DNA of 64,000 nt from the NCBI RefSeq assembly GCF_002926065.1, contig NZ_PREZ01000004.1, positions 434,001 to 498,000 of the forward strand, read 5' to 3'. The notes under the pieces are model-generated. The model had not been told where the DNA came from and did no database searches. It saw only the letters and a list, made by a program, of their open reading frames with translations. Numbering within the stretch: the stretch's first letter is position 1; every line of letters starts with the position of its first letter. The DNA is from Jeotgalibacillus proteolyticus. GTDB lineage: Bacteria; Bacillota; Bacilli; Bacillales; Jeotgalibacillaceae. Both the position numbers and the translations under genes were made by a program. Positions 44,435-52,720 of the stretch are shown piece after piece.

Positions 44435-45104
44435 AGCCCTTCTGCCTTAAGAGTTCATCGATCCAACTGCGATCAATCGTTCCATTTTCGATCGATGCCA
44501 TTATGTTGTTCTCACTTATTTCCTGACGTTTTACTAACTCAAGGATTTTTTCCGCCTCGTCAAGCGGCACAATAGCGATTCCATCGTCGTCTCCAACGAC
44601 TAAATCGCCAGGATTAACTAGTACCCCGCCGATGGAGACAGGGACATTTATTTCACCTGGTCCATCTTTATACGGTCCCCGGTGAGTAATACCACGGGCG
44701 TAGACTGGAAAATCCCCCTCTGCAAAAGCTGCTGTATCACGAATGGCTCCATCAATTACAAAGCCTTTGATTCCTTTTTTCACTGCCAGCCGGAGCATGA
44801 TTTCTCCAACAATCGCATTTGTCACATCGCCACCGGCGTCTACGACTATCACATCTCCAGGCTCAGCCAGATCAATCGCTTTATGGACCATGAGATTGTC
44901 TCCAGGTCGTGTTTTTACGGTAAGGGCTGTACCGAGCAGTCTGCCGCTTTTATGAAAAGGACGCAAGTGACTTGATACAGCGTGGATCCGGTTTAGATTA
45001 TCACTGATATGCGGTGTTACGACTCCGTTATATTGCTCAACGATTTTCTGATCGACTTTCTTTTTTACGGGATAAATACGAAAACCGATATTACTCACGT
45101 GCAC
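44403..45104 (-). CDS. RraA-family protein (aldolase-like), copy 1
   Basis: A 233-residue member of the RraA / HMG-CHA aldolase superfamily: D-A-G-G-D-V-T-N-A-I-V-G-E and G-D-D-D-G-I-A-I-V-P with the metal-binding Asp. In catabolic operons such proteins cleave 4-hydroxy-4-methyl- or 4-carboxy-2-oxo acids to pyruvate plus an oxo acid, or act as decarboxylases. GTG start after AAGGAAGTGA. A second, divergent copy is in the same run (49434-50159). Confidence 0.85.
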   Translation of the reverse strand: MHVSNIGFRIYPVKKKVDQKIVEQYNGVVTPHISDNLNRIHAVSSHLRPFHKSGRLLGTALTVKTRPGDNLMVHKAIDLAEPGDVIVVDAGGDVTNAIVGEIMLRLAVKKGIKGFVIDGAIRDTAAFAEGDFPVYARGITHRGPYKDGPGEINVPVSIGGVLVNPGDLVVGDDDGIAIVPLDEAEKILELVKRQEISENNIMASIENGTIDRSWIDELLRQKGCEFHGVANKV

Positions 45105-45135
45105 TCACTTCCTTCTATCAGGTTTTAAAAACTCA

Positions 45136-46062
45136 CTACCCTTTTACGCCTCCAGCAGTTATTCCTTCAATGATGTAGCGCTGGAAGAATATAAAGACTA
45201 CAAACAGCGGGATTAAAGACAGAGCAGACATGGCAAACAATGCACCCCATGAGCTTTCCCCCATTGAGTCGACGAACATTCTAAGACCAACCGCCACTGT
45301 ATACAATTTAATATTGCTTAGATATAGCAGCTGGCTGAAGAAATCGTTCCATGTCCAAATAAAGGTGAAAATCATTGTTGTAATCAGTGCTGGTACAGAT
45401 AGCGGCATAATCAGCTGCCAGTACATACGTATTTTCCCGCATCCATCAATTTGGGCTGCTTCTTCAAGCTCCCGCGGAATCGAACGCATAAATTGCACCA
45501 TTAAGAAAATGAAGAAACCTTCTGTTGCAAGGAATTTAGGCAATGTTAGAGGGATAAACGTATTTATCCAATCCAAGTAGTTAAACATGATATATTGTGG
45601 AATAACTGTCACATGAAATGGCAGCATCAGTGTTATAAGCATAATCATGAACAATACTTTTTTGAACGCAAAATCCAATCGGGCGAATGCATAAGCAGCC
45701 ATTGAACAAGCAAAAACATTTCCAATAATACAAAGAGTTACGATAATCCCGGAGTTAAGAAAAAAACGTCCAAATGTAACGCCTGAAACGCCAGTCCAGC
45801 CCTGAATATAATTTTCTAACGTGAAGTTCTTAGGAAAGAATGAGCCGCTTTGGAAAATTTCTGTATTTTCTTTAAAAGAAGACATAACCATCCACAGCAG
45901 CGGATATAACATAATCAACCCGATCGCAATAATTAAAGCATGTGTCAAATACCTTGGTTTTTTAACACGCGGTTTATGGTTTTTTACAGGATCCAATGTT
46001 TTGAGCAAAGGCTTGGCAACAGAAGGCCCCACTTCCTCCTCAGGAATTTTATTCGGTTCCAT
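45136..46062 (-). CDS. ABC sugar permease (MalG type)
   Basis: A 308-residue permease with a soluble N-terminus (about 40 residues), six membrane segments and the loop E-E-A-A-Q-I-D-G-C-G. Partner of the permease at 46073 and the lipoprotein at 47054; no ATPase linked. Confidence 0.92.
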   Translation of the reverse strand: MEPNKIPEEEVGPSVAKPLLKTLDPVKNHKPRVKKPRYLTHALIIAIGLIMLYPLLWMVMSSFKENTEIFQSGSFFPKNFTLENYIQGWTGVSGVTFGRFFLNSGIIVTLCIIGNVFACSMAAYAFARLDFAFKKVLFMIMLITLMLPFHVTVIPQYIMFNYLDWINTFIPLTLPKFLATEGFFIFLMVQFMRSIPRELEEAAQIDGCGKIRMYWQLIMPLSVPALITTMIFTFIWTWNDFFSQLLYLSNIKLYTVAVGLRMFVDSMGESSWGALFAMSALSLIPLFVVFIFFQRYIIEGITAGGVKG

Positions 46063-46072
46063 ACAATCACCT

Positions 46073-46963
46073 CTATTCTTGGTAATGCACCCATTTTTTT
46101 GATGACAGGAAAATCAGCGCCGTTAAAATAGCAATTGCGGCAAGAAGCAGCCACGCCATTGCAGAGGCGTATCCCATCTGGAATTGAGTAAAGGCTTTCT
46201 GATACAGATACAAGGTGTAAAATAAAGTTGAATCTAACGGACCGCCTGAACCGCCGCTGATAATGAAGGCAGGCGTAAAGGCTTGAAACGCAGAAATGAC
46301 CTGCATAACAAGATTGAATAGTACAATAGGAGTCAATAACGGCAGAGTAATCTTAAAAAACTGTTTAAATTTGCCCGCTCCATCAATTTTTGCTGCTTCA
46401 TATAATTCAATTGGTATTTGTTTTAAGCCTGCTAAGAAAATGATCATCGGTGCACCAAATTGCCATACAGCAAGAATAATTAAGGTGTAAAGAGCGGTAT
46501 CCGGCTGTGAAATCCAGTTCGTCCCCTCAATTCCAAACACTGCTAATCCTCTATTTACTAATCCATCTCCGCCAAATAGCTGACGCCACAAAAGCGCTAC
46601 GGCAACACTTCCGCCAAATAAAGAAGGCACATAATAAATGGCCCGATAAAATCGCAAGCCTTTTAAACCCTTACTTAAAGCCAGTGCTACACAAAGTGCG
46701 AAAGTAAGCTGAAGCGGAACACTTATGAATACGTACTTAAATGTAACCTCTACACTATTCAGCCATTTTTGATCCTGAAACATCTGTGCATAATTGGCTA
46801 GTCCAACCCATTGCGGATCAGTAAACATATCGTAGTTCGTAAACGAAAAATAAAGTGAAGCGACCATGGGAATTGCACTTAAACCAATTAGTCCAACAAT
46901 CCATGGAGTCAAGAACATATAAGCTACTGCGTTACGTCGCCATGCATTTTTTAGTGCAATCAT
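46073..46963 (-). CDS. ABC sugar permease (MalF type)
   Basis: A 296-residue permease with six membrane segments and the cytoplasmic E-A-A-K-I-D-G-A-G motif. Ten bases separate it from the MalG-type gene. Confidence 0.92.
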   Translation of the reverse strand: MIALKNAWRRNAVAYMFLTPWIVGLIGLSAIPMVASLYFSFTNYDMFTDPQWVGLANYAQMFQDQKWLNSVEVTFKYVFISVPLQLTFALCVALALSKGLKGLRFYRAIYYVPSLFGGSVAVALLWRQLFGGDGLVNRGLAVFGIEGTNWISQPDTALYTLIILAVWQFGAPMIIFLAGLKQIPIELYEAAKIDGAGKFKQFFKITLPLLTPIVLFNLVMQVISAFQAFTPAFIISGGSGGPLDSTLFYTLYLYQKAFTQFQMGYASAMAWLLLAAIAILTALIFLSSKKWVHYQE

Positions 46964-46980
46964 CGCTTACTCCAATCTAA

Positions 46981-47014
46981 ACTAAATGGGAGAATCATCG
47001 TTCCCCCATTTAGT
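46981..47014 (-). terminator. Intra-operon hairpin after binding-protein gene
   Basis: Stem ACTAAATGGG / CCCATTTAGT between the binding-protein stop and first permease start, without a U-run. Probable processing or stability element that lets binding protein outnumber permease. Confidence 0.6.
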
Positions 47015-47053
47015 TCTGGTAATCACTTAATCTACTGATTAGCTTTACGTGTT

Positions 47054-48376
47054 TTATTGCAGAATACTTTCTGCTGCTGCCATAAAATTATCTGCCGCTT
47101 CCTCAACAGTCAGCTGTCCGAAAGCGATTCCCGATGCATTATCAGCAAAAGACTGCTCCAGTTCATTAATTCCGAGCGGTGCATAAGGAGCAGGTCTGGC
47201 ATATTCAACTGTTTCCTGTATAAAGTCAACCGCACGCTGCTGTGCCGGCTCCAATAAAGGAAGAACAAATTCAGCCATTTCAGATGAGCCCGGAGACCCC
47301 TGCTCGACTTTAAATAATTCTAAAGCCTCTTCAGTGTTAACAAAGAAATCGATAAACTTTGCTGCCTCTTCAGGATGCTCAGATCTTTCAGTTATTGATA
47401 GATAGGCACCCTCAATATATTCTCCCGTTTCGCCATCCTCTAATCCTGGCATTCTGACTATTTCAAGATCTCCATTGTCAAATTGCTCCTGATAAAGATG
47501 GAGCTGATTTGCAGGAACCTGAGTAAAGGCAGTTAAACCAGTAGTAAACATATTTTGTTCTAAAGGGGCAGAATCATATTCTGTAGTCGTTGCACCATCC
47601 GGAACAGCTCCTTTTTGTCTCAGGTCTTCCCACATGGTCCACCAAGCGACAAGATCCTCTCTTTCAAACCCAAGCATCCCATCTTCTGTAAACACATCGT
47701 TCCCTCTTTGTCTTACAAAATAGCGGAAGTTTGGCTGGAGTTGTCCACCGCTCAAATCCGGTACCCCAAAATTTTCTTCAGGCATCGCTTGATTTACTTC
47801 AAGCATTTTTTCATTAAATTCATCCCAGGTCCAGTTCATATCCGGGGGTTCAACACCAATTTCTTCTAGAAATCCAGCATTATAAACGATTCCCGGCATT
47901 GTGACCCCTTTAGCAACCATAAACAGATTGCCATCAACCGTTCCACTTTCAACGGTAGCTTCTGCAAAGTTACTTAAATCAATGGTTCCAGCGTCAGCAA
48001 ACTCCTGCATATTCAATAGCGCATTTCTTCTTGCATAATCAGAGACATAAAATTGATGCATACTAACTACATCAGGTGCATTTCCACCTGCAATTTGAGT
48101 GGAAAGCCTGTCCCAATAATCATTCCATCCGCCAAATTCCCGATCCACTTTAATCGTAGGATTCGCTTCCTCAAAGCGGTCGATGATAGAGTTATAAATC
48201 TCATTACGTTTTGTATCTCCCCACCAGGAAAATCGAATGGTAACCTCGTCTCCTCCACCGGAAGATTCACCGTTTCCTTCACTTGAATTGTTGTCAGATC
48301 CGCTGCACCCTGCCAAAAACAGGGATGTGAGCATGATTGCGGAAAGCAGTGTATGGATAACTTTATTTTTTTTCAT
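47054..48376 (-). CDS. ABC sugar-binding lipoprotein
   Basis: A 440-residue family 1 solute-binding lipoprotein: signal peptide with lipobox L-A-G-C, Ser/Gly/Asn linker, then a domain beginning V-T-I-R-F-S-W-W-G-D. Ribosome site AGAGGGG. It delivers the unknown substrate of the catabolic run to the two permeases. Confidence 0.92.
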   Translation of the reverse strand: MKKNKVIHTLLSAIMLTSLFLAGCSGSDNNSSEGNGESSGGGDEVTIRFSWWGDTKRNEIYNSIIDRFEEANPTIKVDREFGGWNDYWDRLSTQIAGGNAPDVVSMHQFYVSDYARRNALLNMQEFADAGTIDLSNFAEATVESGTVDGNLFMVAKGVTMPGIVYNAGFLEEIGVEPPDMNWTWDEFNEKMLEVNQAMPEENFGVPDLSGGQLQPNFRYFVRQRGNDVFTEDGMLGFEREDLVAWWTMWEDLRQKGAVPDGATTTEYDSAPLEQNMFTTGLTAFTQVPANQLHLYQEQFDNGDLEIVRMPGLEDGETGEYIEGAYLSITERSEHPEEAAKFIDFFVNTEEALELFKVEQGSPGSSEMAEFVLPLLEPAQQRAVDFIQETVEYARPAPYAPLGINELEQSFADNASGIAFGQLTVEEAADNFMAAAESILQ

Positions 48377-48545
48377 TTGTACCCCTCTTTTTCTATTGAG
48401 AATGAAAAACGTTTAAAGTAAGGGCTTACATTTAAATGGTAAATAAAACATTATGGTTATCAATTAAACTTATCTATTTGCTGAGTTAAGGAGTCGTTTA
48501 TGTTATAATCCAACAAAGAGAGTGTTCTACTTTCTATCTTAAAAA

Positions 48546-49412
48546 CTAGTCATTGCGGTAGGTTTTGCTAATGGCAGAAAAGTCCAGTTCGCCAAAACTA
48601 TCTTCCGACTTTTCGAACATATCCAAAACCAGTGAGGCAACTGGGAGGTTCAACCCTTTTGCTTCACTTACTGCAATGTTTAAATCCTTGCGCATTAATT
48701 TGTGTTTGAAGCCCGGTTCAAATTGCTCCTCCGATACGGGATCAATTTTATTCATCAGCATCCAGGAAGCACCAGAACTCGTTCCGATCACTTCTTTAAT
48801 ATTCTCTTTATCAATCTCAAGCTTTTCTGCAAGCGCAAGGGCCTCTGCTGTAGCGGTCATATGAATACCTGCAAGCATTTGGTTAATCGCTTTAATGCCT
48901 TTTCCTGCCCCGATGCCACCCACTAAAAAGATATTTTTCGCCATGGCATCCAGTACCGGGCGCACACGATCTAATACCTCATCGTCACCACCTGTCATAA
49001 CCGTTAACGTTCCCTGCTCAGCTCCGGCAGTGCCGCCGCTTACTGGCGCATCAAGCACCTCGATACCTTTCTTTCCGTAAGCTTCACTAACTTTTTTCAT
49101 CATTTCGGGTGTACCGGAAGTCATTTCGATCAGGAGTGAATCCTCAGAGAGATTTTCTAATACGTCTTTAGACAGCAGTACGCCTTCCATTTCCCGGTCT
49201 GTTGGCAGAATACTGATTAGAACTTCTGCGCTGCGTGCCAGGTCAGAAAGGGAATTGTGTTCAGTTGCGCCTTCATTTTTCAGCTCTTCGACCGGTTCGC
49301 GATTTTTGTGGGCAATGATATGTAGCTCAAACCCATTTTTGATTAGATTTTTTGCCATTGGCAGCCCCATTGCACCGAGACCAATAAACCCAATTTGTTT
49401 AAAGCTCATCAA
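48546..49412 (-). CDS. 3-hydroxyisobutyrate / tartronate semialdehyde reductase-type dehydrogenase
   Basis: A 288-residue beta-hydroxyacid dehydrogenase: G-F-I-G-L-G-A-M-G-L-P-M-A cofactor site, substrate motif D-A-P-V-S-G-G-T-A-G-A, and catalytic Lys in G-I-K-A-I-N-Q-M. GarR/GlxR-like members reduce tartronate semialdehyde to glycerate. In this operon it probably handles a 3-hydroxy acid or semialdehyde released by aldol cleavage. Confidence 0.88.
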   Translation of the reverse strand: MMSFKQIGFIGLGAMGLPMAKNLIKNGFELHIIAHKNREPVEELKNEGATEHNSLSDLARSAEVLISILPTDREMEGVLLSKDVLENLSEDSLLIEMTSGTPEMMKKVSEAYGKKGIEVLDAPVSGGTAGAEQGTLTVMTGGDDEVLDRVRPVLDAMAKNIFLVGGIGAGKGIKAINQMLAGIHMTATAEALALAEKLEIDKENIKEVIGTSSGASWMLMNKIDPVSEEQFEPGFKHKLMRKDLNIAVSEAKGLNLPVASLVLDMFEKSEDSFGELDFSAISKTYRND

Positions 49413-49433
49413 ATTCCTCCTTAATAAAACTAC

Positions 49434-50159
49434 TTATAAAACAGAGTCATCAAGCTTCCATCCAAGAGTCTCATAATGTTTTTTGCGTCCTGCTTTATCC
49501 CCGGTCAGCTCCTGATGTGCATATTTAGCTACTTCCTTAGCAATCTTTCTCGGCACGACGATAACACCGTCACCATCTGCTACGACCACATCTCCTGGAT
49601 ACACAGCCACTCCGCCAATTGATACCGGAATGTCTTTTTCGTAGTAGCGGATTCTTGTCTGATCCATTCCCTGCGAAACAAATTTAGACCAAACCGGAAT
49701 GCCCTGCATGATTACTTCATCAGTATCGCGAATCCCTCCGCCATTTGTTAAATAGCCGACACATCCTCTTCCTTTAAAGTCTAGCGTATTGTTAGAGCCT
49801 AAAAGACCAACGTCCAGCCCTGCTACATCCAATACCATGAAATCCCCTTCTTGAATTTCCTTGCCCCATGGATCATTACACACTTCTCTGTAATACCATT
49901 TCACCCATTGAGTGTATTCATCTCCTGTTACACGCGGGGCCGGTCCCTCAAATGGCAAATATCTTGCAGTATGAGCGATTCCAATTACCGGGGCGCCGCG
50001 GAATAACGGTTTTATACTATGGTGAACCGTACCGTATTGGTGATAGCCTACCCAGTCCATTCCGTCTCTAACGTCCGTAACACGCAAGCCTTTATAAAGC
50101 TCTAAGATCTCTGCTCTGTCATCCTGCTTTTCTACTTGATTTTCCTGATTAATATTCAT
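49434..50159 (-). CDS. RraA-family protein (aldolase-like), copy 2
   Basis: A 241-residue RraA-superfamily protein, longer and divergent from copy 1. Contains L-T-N-G-G-G-I-R-D-T-D and V-V-A-D-G-D-G-V-I-V-V-P. First gene of the catabolic run; its promoter region (50160-50317) carries two LacI-family operator palindromes. Two RraA proteins in one operon suggest successive cleavage or decarboxylation steps, or a heteromeric enzyme. Confidence 0.85.
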   Translation of the reverse strand: MNINQENQVEKQDDRAEILELYKGLRVTDVRDGMDWVGYHQYGTVHHSIKPLFRGAPVIGIAHTARYLPFEGPAPRVTGDEYTQWVKWYYREVCNDPWGKEIQEGDFMVLDVAGLDVGLLGSNNTLDFKGRGCVGYLTNGGGIRDTDEVIMQGIPVWSKFVSQGMDQTRIRYYEKDIPVSIGGVAVYPGDVVVADGDGVIVVPRKIAKEVAKYAHQELTGDKAGRKKHYETLGWKLDDSVL

Positions 50160-50261
50160 GTTTTATTCTCTCCTTTAAATTGTGTTTTTTGATGAATAGT
50201 TTTGTAAAAACTGTATTACGCCGGGGAATTCTTTTCACCTCCTTAAAGTAAGTAATCGCAC

Positions 50262-50277
50262 TTTCAAGCGCTAGAAA
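50262..50277. promoter_or_regulatory. LacI-family operator, palindrome 1
   Basis: TTTCAAGCGCTAGAAA is a near-perfect palindrome centred on CG, typical of LacI-family sites, upstream of the catabolic run. Confidence 0.55.
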
Positions 50278-50286
50278 CAGGATTTT

Positions 50287-50300
50287 TGTAAGCGCTTTAA
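50287..50300. promoter_or_regulatory. cre / LacI-family operator, palindrome 2
   Basis: TGTAAGCGCTTTAA is an almost ideal CcpA cre site. It may serve carbon-catabolite repression, or bind the local LacI protein, in the promoter of the 50159 operon. Confidence 0.65.
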
Positions 50301-50317
50301 TTTTTAGCTAAAAAATT

Positions 50318-51325
50318 TCACTTCTCTCCACAGGATTCTCTGACAATTAATTTAGGCTCCAATACAACTGTGTTAAAGGTTGGCGGCTTTCCTTCAATGC
50401 TATTGATTAAATTCACCGCTGCCACCCTGCCCATTTCGTAGCCAGGCTGCCAAATAGTCGTGAGTGGCGGATTGATATGCTTAGCCCAAACCGTTTCATC
50501 ATAACCTACTAAACTAATATCCTCAGGAATTGATTTATCCAGCTTGCGAATAGCTTCCATAATTTCAAGAGTAAGCATATTGTTTGTTGAAAAAATCGAA
50601 TCAATTTCCGGATTTTGCTGAAGGTACTCGATAATTCTTTCTTTTTTATTTTTTTCAGCCGGCTCCAGAGCTAAAATTAAGAAATCCTTCTCCGTATAAC
50701 CATGATCGAGTAGCGCTTTCTTATATCCCTCCACCCTTTCCTTCCAGGTGCTTACATGTTCATTACGAAAGAGAATGACTGAGACTTTTCTTCGATTGTT
50801 TTTTAGCAATTGCTTTACCGCAGCGTAAGACCCTTTAATATTGTCTACGACTACATTTTGCGCCACCACAGGCTCTACCCGGCGGTTGATGAAAACAATT
50901 GGAAATTTTGCATCGACCAGTTTTTGATAAACATGATGATTTTGAGCAGTTGGATTGATAATCATTCCATCCACCTGACGCATTTGAAATTCCTGTATAT
51001 ACTGTTTTTCAAGACTCGATTCCTCATTAGAGTTGGAGATCATCAGATTGTAGCCCATCTCTCTGCAAGTGTCCTCCACTCCTTCTAATACATTAATCCA
51101 GAAAGGGTTTTTAAAATTGGATAAAACAATTCCTAATACATTTGTTTTCATTGATTTTAAGCTTTTAGCCAGAGCATTGGGTCTGTAATCAAGCTCTTCA
51201 ATAGCCTTTAAAATTCTTTGTTTTGTTTCTTCAGTGGTGTGATCAAAATTTCCGTTTAAAATCCGGGAAACTGTAGTTTTGGATACACCTGCTTTAATAG
51301 CTACATCTGCAATTGTTATTTTCAT
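50318..51325 (-). CDS. LacI-family transcriptional regulator
   Basis: A 335-residue repressor. Helix-turn-helix and hinge at 1-60 (I-T-I-A-D-V-A-I-K-A-G-V-S-K-T-T-V-S-R) followed by a sugar-binding-type effector domain. Start at ATG 51325 after GGAG. Lies upstream of, and co-directional with, the catabolic run; a palindrome at 51365-51391 suggests autoregulation. Confidence 0.93.
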   Translation of the reverse strand: MKITIADVAIKAGVSKTTVSRILNGNFDHTTEETKQRILKAIEELDYRPNALAKSLKSMKTNVLGIVLSNFKNPFWINVLEGVEDTCREMGYNLMISNSNEESSLEKQYIQEFQMRQVDGMIINPTAQNHHVYQKLVDAKFPIVFINRRVEPVVAQNVVVDNIKGSYAAVKQLLKNNRRKVSVILFRNEHVSTWKERVEGYKKALLDHGYTEKDFLILALEPAEKNKKERIIEYLQQNPEIDSIFSTNNMLTLEIMEAIRKLDKSIPEDISLVGYDETVWAKHINPPLTTIWQPGYEMGRVAAVNLINSIEGKPPTFNTVVLEPKLIVRESCGEK

Positions 51326-51364
51326 ATCCATCTCCATATCTAAGAAAAATGTAAGATTTTTCTT

Positions 51365-51391
51365 GGGTATCGGTTTTGGAAACCGTTACCC
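51365..51391. promoter_or_regulatory. Palindrome upstream of lacI-type gene
   Basis: Arms GGGTATCGGTTT and AAACCGTTACCC (one mismatch, 3-base centre) 40 bases before the regulator start. Probable autoregulatory operator. Confidence 0.6.
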
Positions 51392-51493
51392 TAAACATAT
51401 AGTACCTCCACTTTTTCCAAATTGCAACAAGTTTTATTTAAATTTTCGGAATAATTTCATTATTTTCATTTTTATTAGAGTTGCCTCAACAAA

Positions 51494-51534
51494 AAAATCC
51501 GTTCCTACCCAACTCACAGGCAGGAACGGATTTT
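51494..51534 (-). terminator. Terminator of ROK gene
   Basis: Stem AAAATCCGTTCCT / AGGAACGGATTTT just past the stop, so the kinase gene is a separate unit from lacI. Confidence 0.85.
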
Positions 51535-52443
51535 CTATATAGTTACATTTAATTTTAAACTCGCGTAGGTGGCGGCGCCAATGACTCCAGCCTCTACTCC
51601 ATAAGCAGCGTACGTAAAGTCAAAGGTCCCTTTTAAACTGTCATAAACCCGTTCGTTTGTTTTTGCTTTAAGTATTGGCAATAAATATTCATGGTGGGTC
51701 ATCACGCCGCCGCCCATAACAAACACATCAGGATTTACCGTATGTACAACATTTGCGAGGCCGATTGCCAGATAGGTCATGGTTTGATCAATCAATTTTA
51801 TAGCTTCTTTTTCACCAGCAATGGCCCGCTCAATTGCCTCTTGAGCACCGCCTGCCCATCCATACTTTTCAATGCTGATGCGGGTTAACGCTGTGCCGCT
51901 TGCATAGGCTTCTAATGCACCTGGATTTAAATTAGAATGAACAGCTCCATCAGGAACTATAATCATATTGCCAATTTCTCCTGCACAGCCTCCAGCTCCC
52001 TGAATCAGCTTCCCTTCATGGACATAGCCGCTTCCCACACCGGTGCTTACAGTAGTAAACCACACACTTTCATACCCTTTTCCCGCTCCACTTCTCGCTT
52101 CAGAAAGAGCTGCTGCATTGGCGTCATTTAGTAAGAACACAGGTACATTCACACGATCCCTTACAAGATCCACAATGGCAACATTCCCCCAGCTTTGTAA
52201 ATTGGGAGGATCTAAAAGGACTCCACTTCTATGATCGAGCGGCCCCGGTGCACAAATCCCGATCCGGTTATAAACGTACTTTTCCTTCGCCCGATCCAAC
52301 AAACCAAAAATCACCGTTAATGTATGCTCATAGCCTAGCCCCACTTCCGAAAAAGCTTCCTCCCAATAAAGCAGCCGATACTCCTCATCAATAATTCCCA
52401 CTCTCACCCGGGTACCCCCAAGATCTATTCCGGCAGTATACAT
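51535..52443 (-). CDS. ROK-family sugar kinase without zinc motif
   Basis: A 302-residue ASKHA-fold protein. ATP motif G-I-D-L-G-G-T at the N-terminus, N-D-A-N-A-A catalytic region, and G-G-C-A-G-E-I-G-N corresponding to the ROK signature. The zinc-binding C-x-C-G-x2-G-C element of typical ROK glucokinases is replaced by a stretch with no cysteines (D-G-A-V-H-S-N-L-N-P), so it should be zinc-independent. No helix-turn-helix, hence a kinase rather than a repressor. Start at 52443 after GGGGAG. Confidence 0.87.
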   Translation of the reverse strand: MYTAGIDLGGTRVRVGIIDEEYRLLYWEEAFSEVGLGYEHTLTVIFGLLDRAKEKYVYNRIGICAPGPLDHRSGVLLDPPNLQSWGNVAIVDLVRDRVNVPVFLLNDANAAALSEARSGAGKGYESVWFTTVSTGVGSGYVHEGKLIQGAGGCAGEIGNMIIVPDGAVHSNLNPGALEAYASGTALTRISIEKYGWAGGAQEAIERAIAGEKEAIKLIDQTMTYLAIGLANVVHTVNPDVFVMGGGVMTHHEYLLPILKAKTNERVYDSLKGTFDFTYAAYGVEAGVIGAATYASLKLNVTI

Positions 52444-52532
52444 ACTTCTCCCCTTCTTCCAATAAGAATAAATAAAACGCAAATATCATGAGGCATAATA
52501 AACTCTATATACAGTAATATACCATGCTGGGA

Positions 52533-52637
52533 GGGGTCGTAGTGCCTGGCACCACTCGATTTTTGTCGAGTGATTTTGGTGATGCTTCGGGAGGTGACAT
52601 CGGGGGGTGACAGGCACTTGTCGAATCCATTTGTCGA
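52533..52637. repeat. REP-like cluster 10
   Basis: Two full units (TAGTGCCTGGCACCACTCGA and GGGGTGACAGGCACTTGTCGAA) plus a degenerate copy. Flanks show an extreme composition switch: left 43 C / 16 G, right 5 C / 40 G over 120 bases each. Confidence 0.85.
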
Positions 52638-52720
52638 TAAAAAATTCCATTCTGATTTCCACCATTTGTTTATAGGATAAGTGATAAGAAGTAAAGGTGA
52701 AGGAAAAGTGAGGAAATGGT

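Noticed and set aside
48402-48416. GAAAAACGTTTAAAG upstream of the binding-protein gene as a cre site
   Set aside because: It has a central AAACGTTT palindrome but the flanks do not match the cre consensus; too weak to call.
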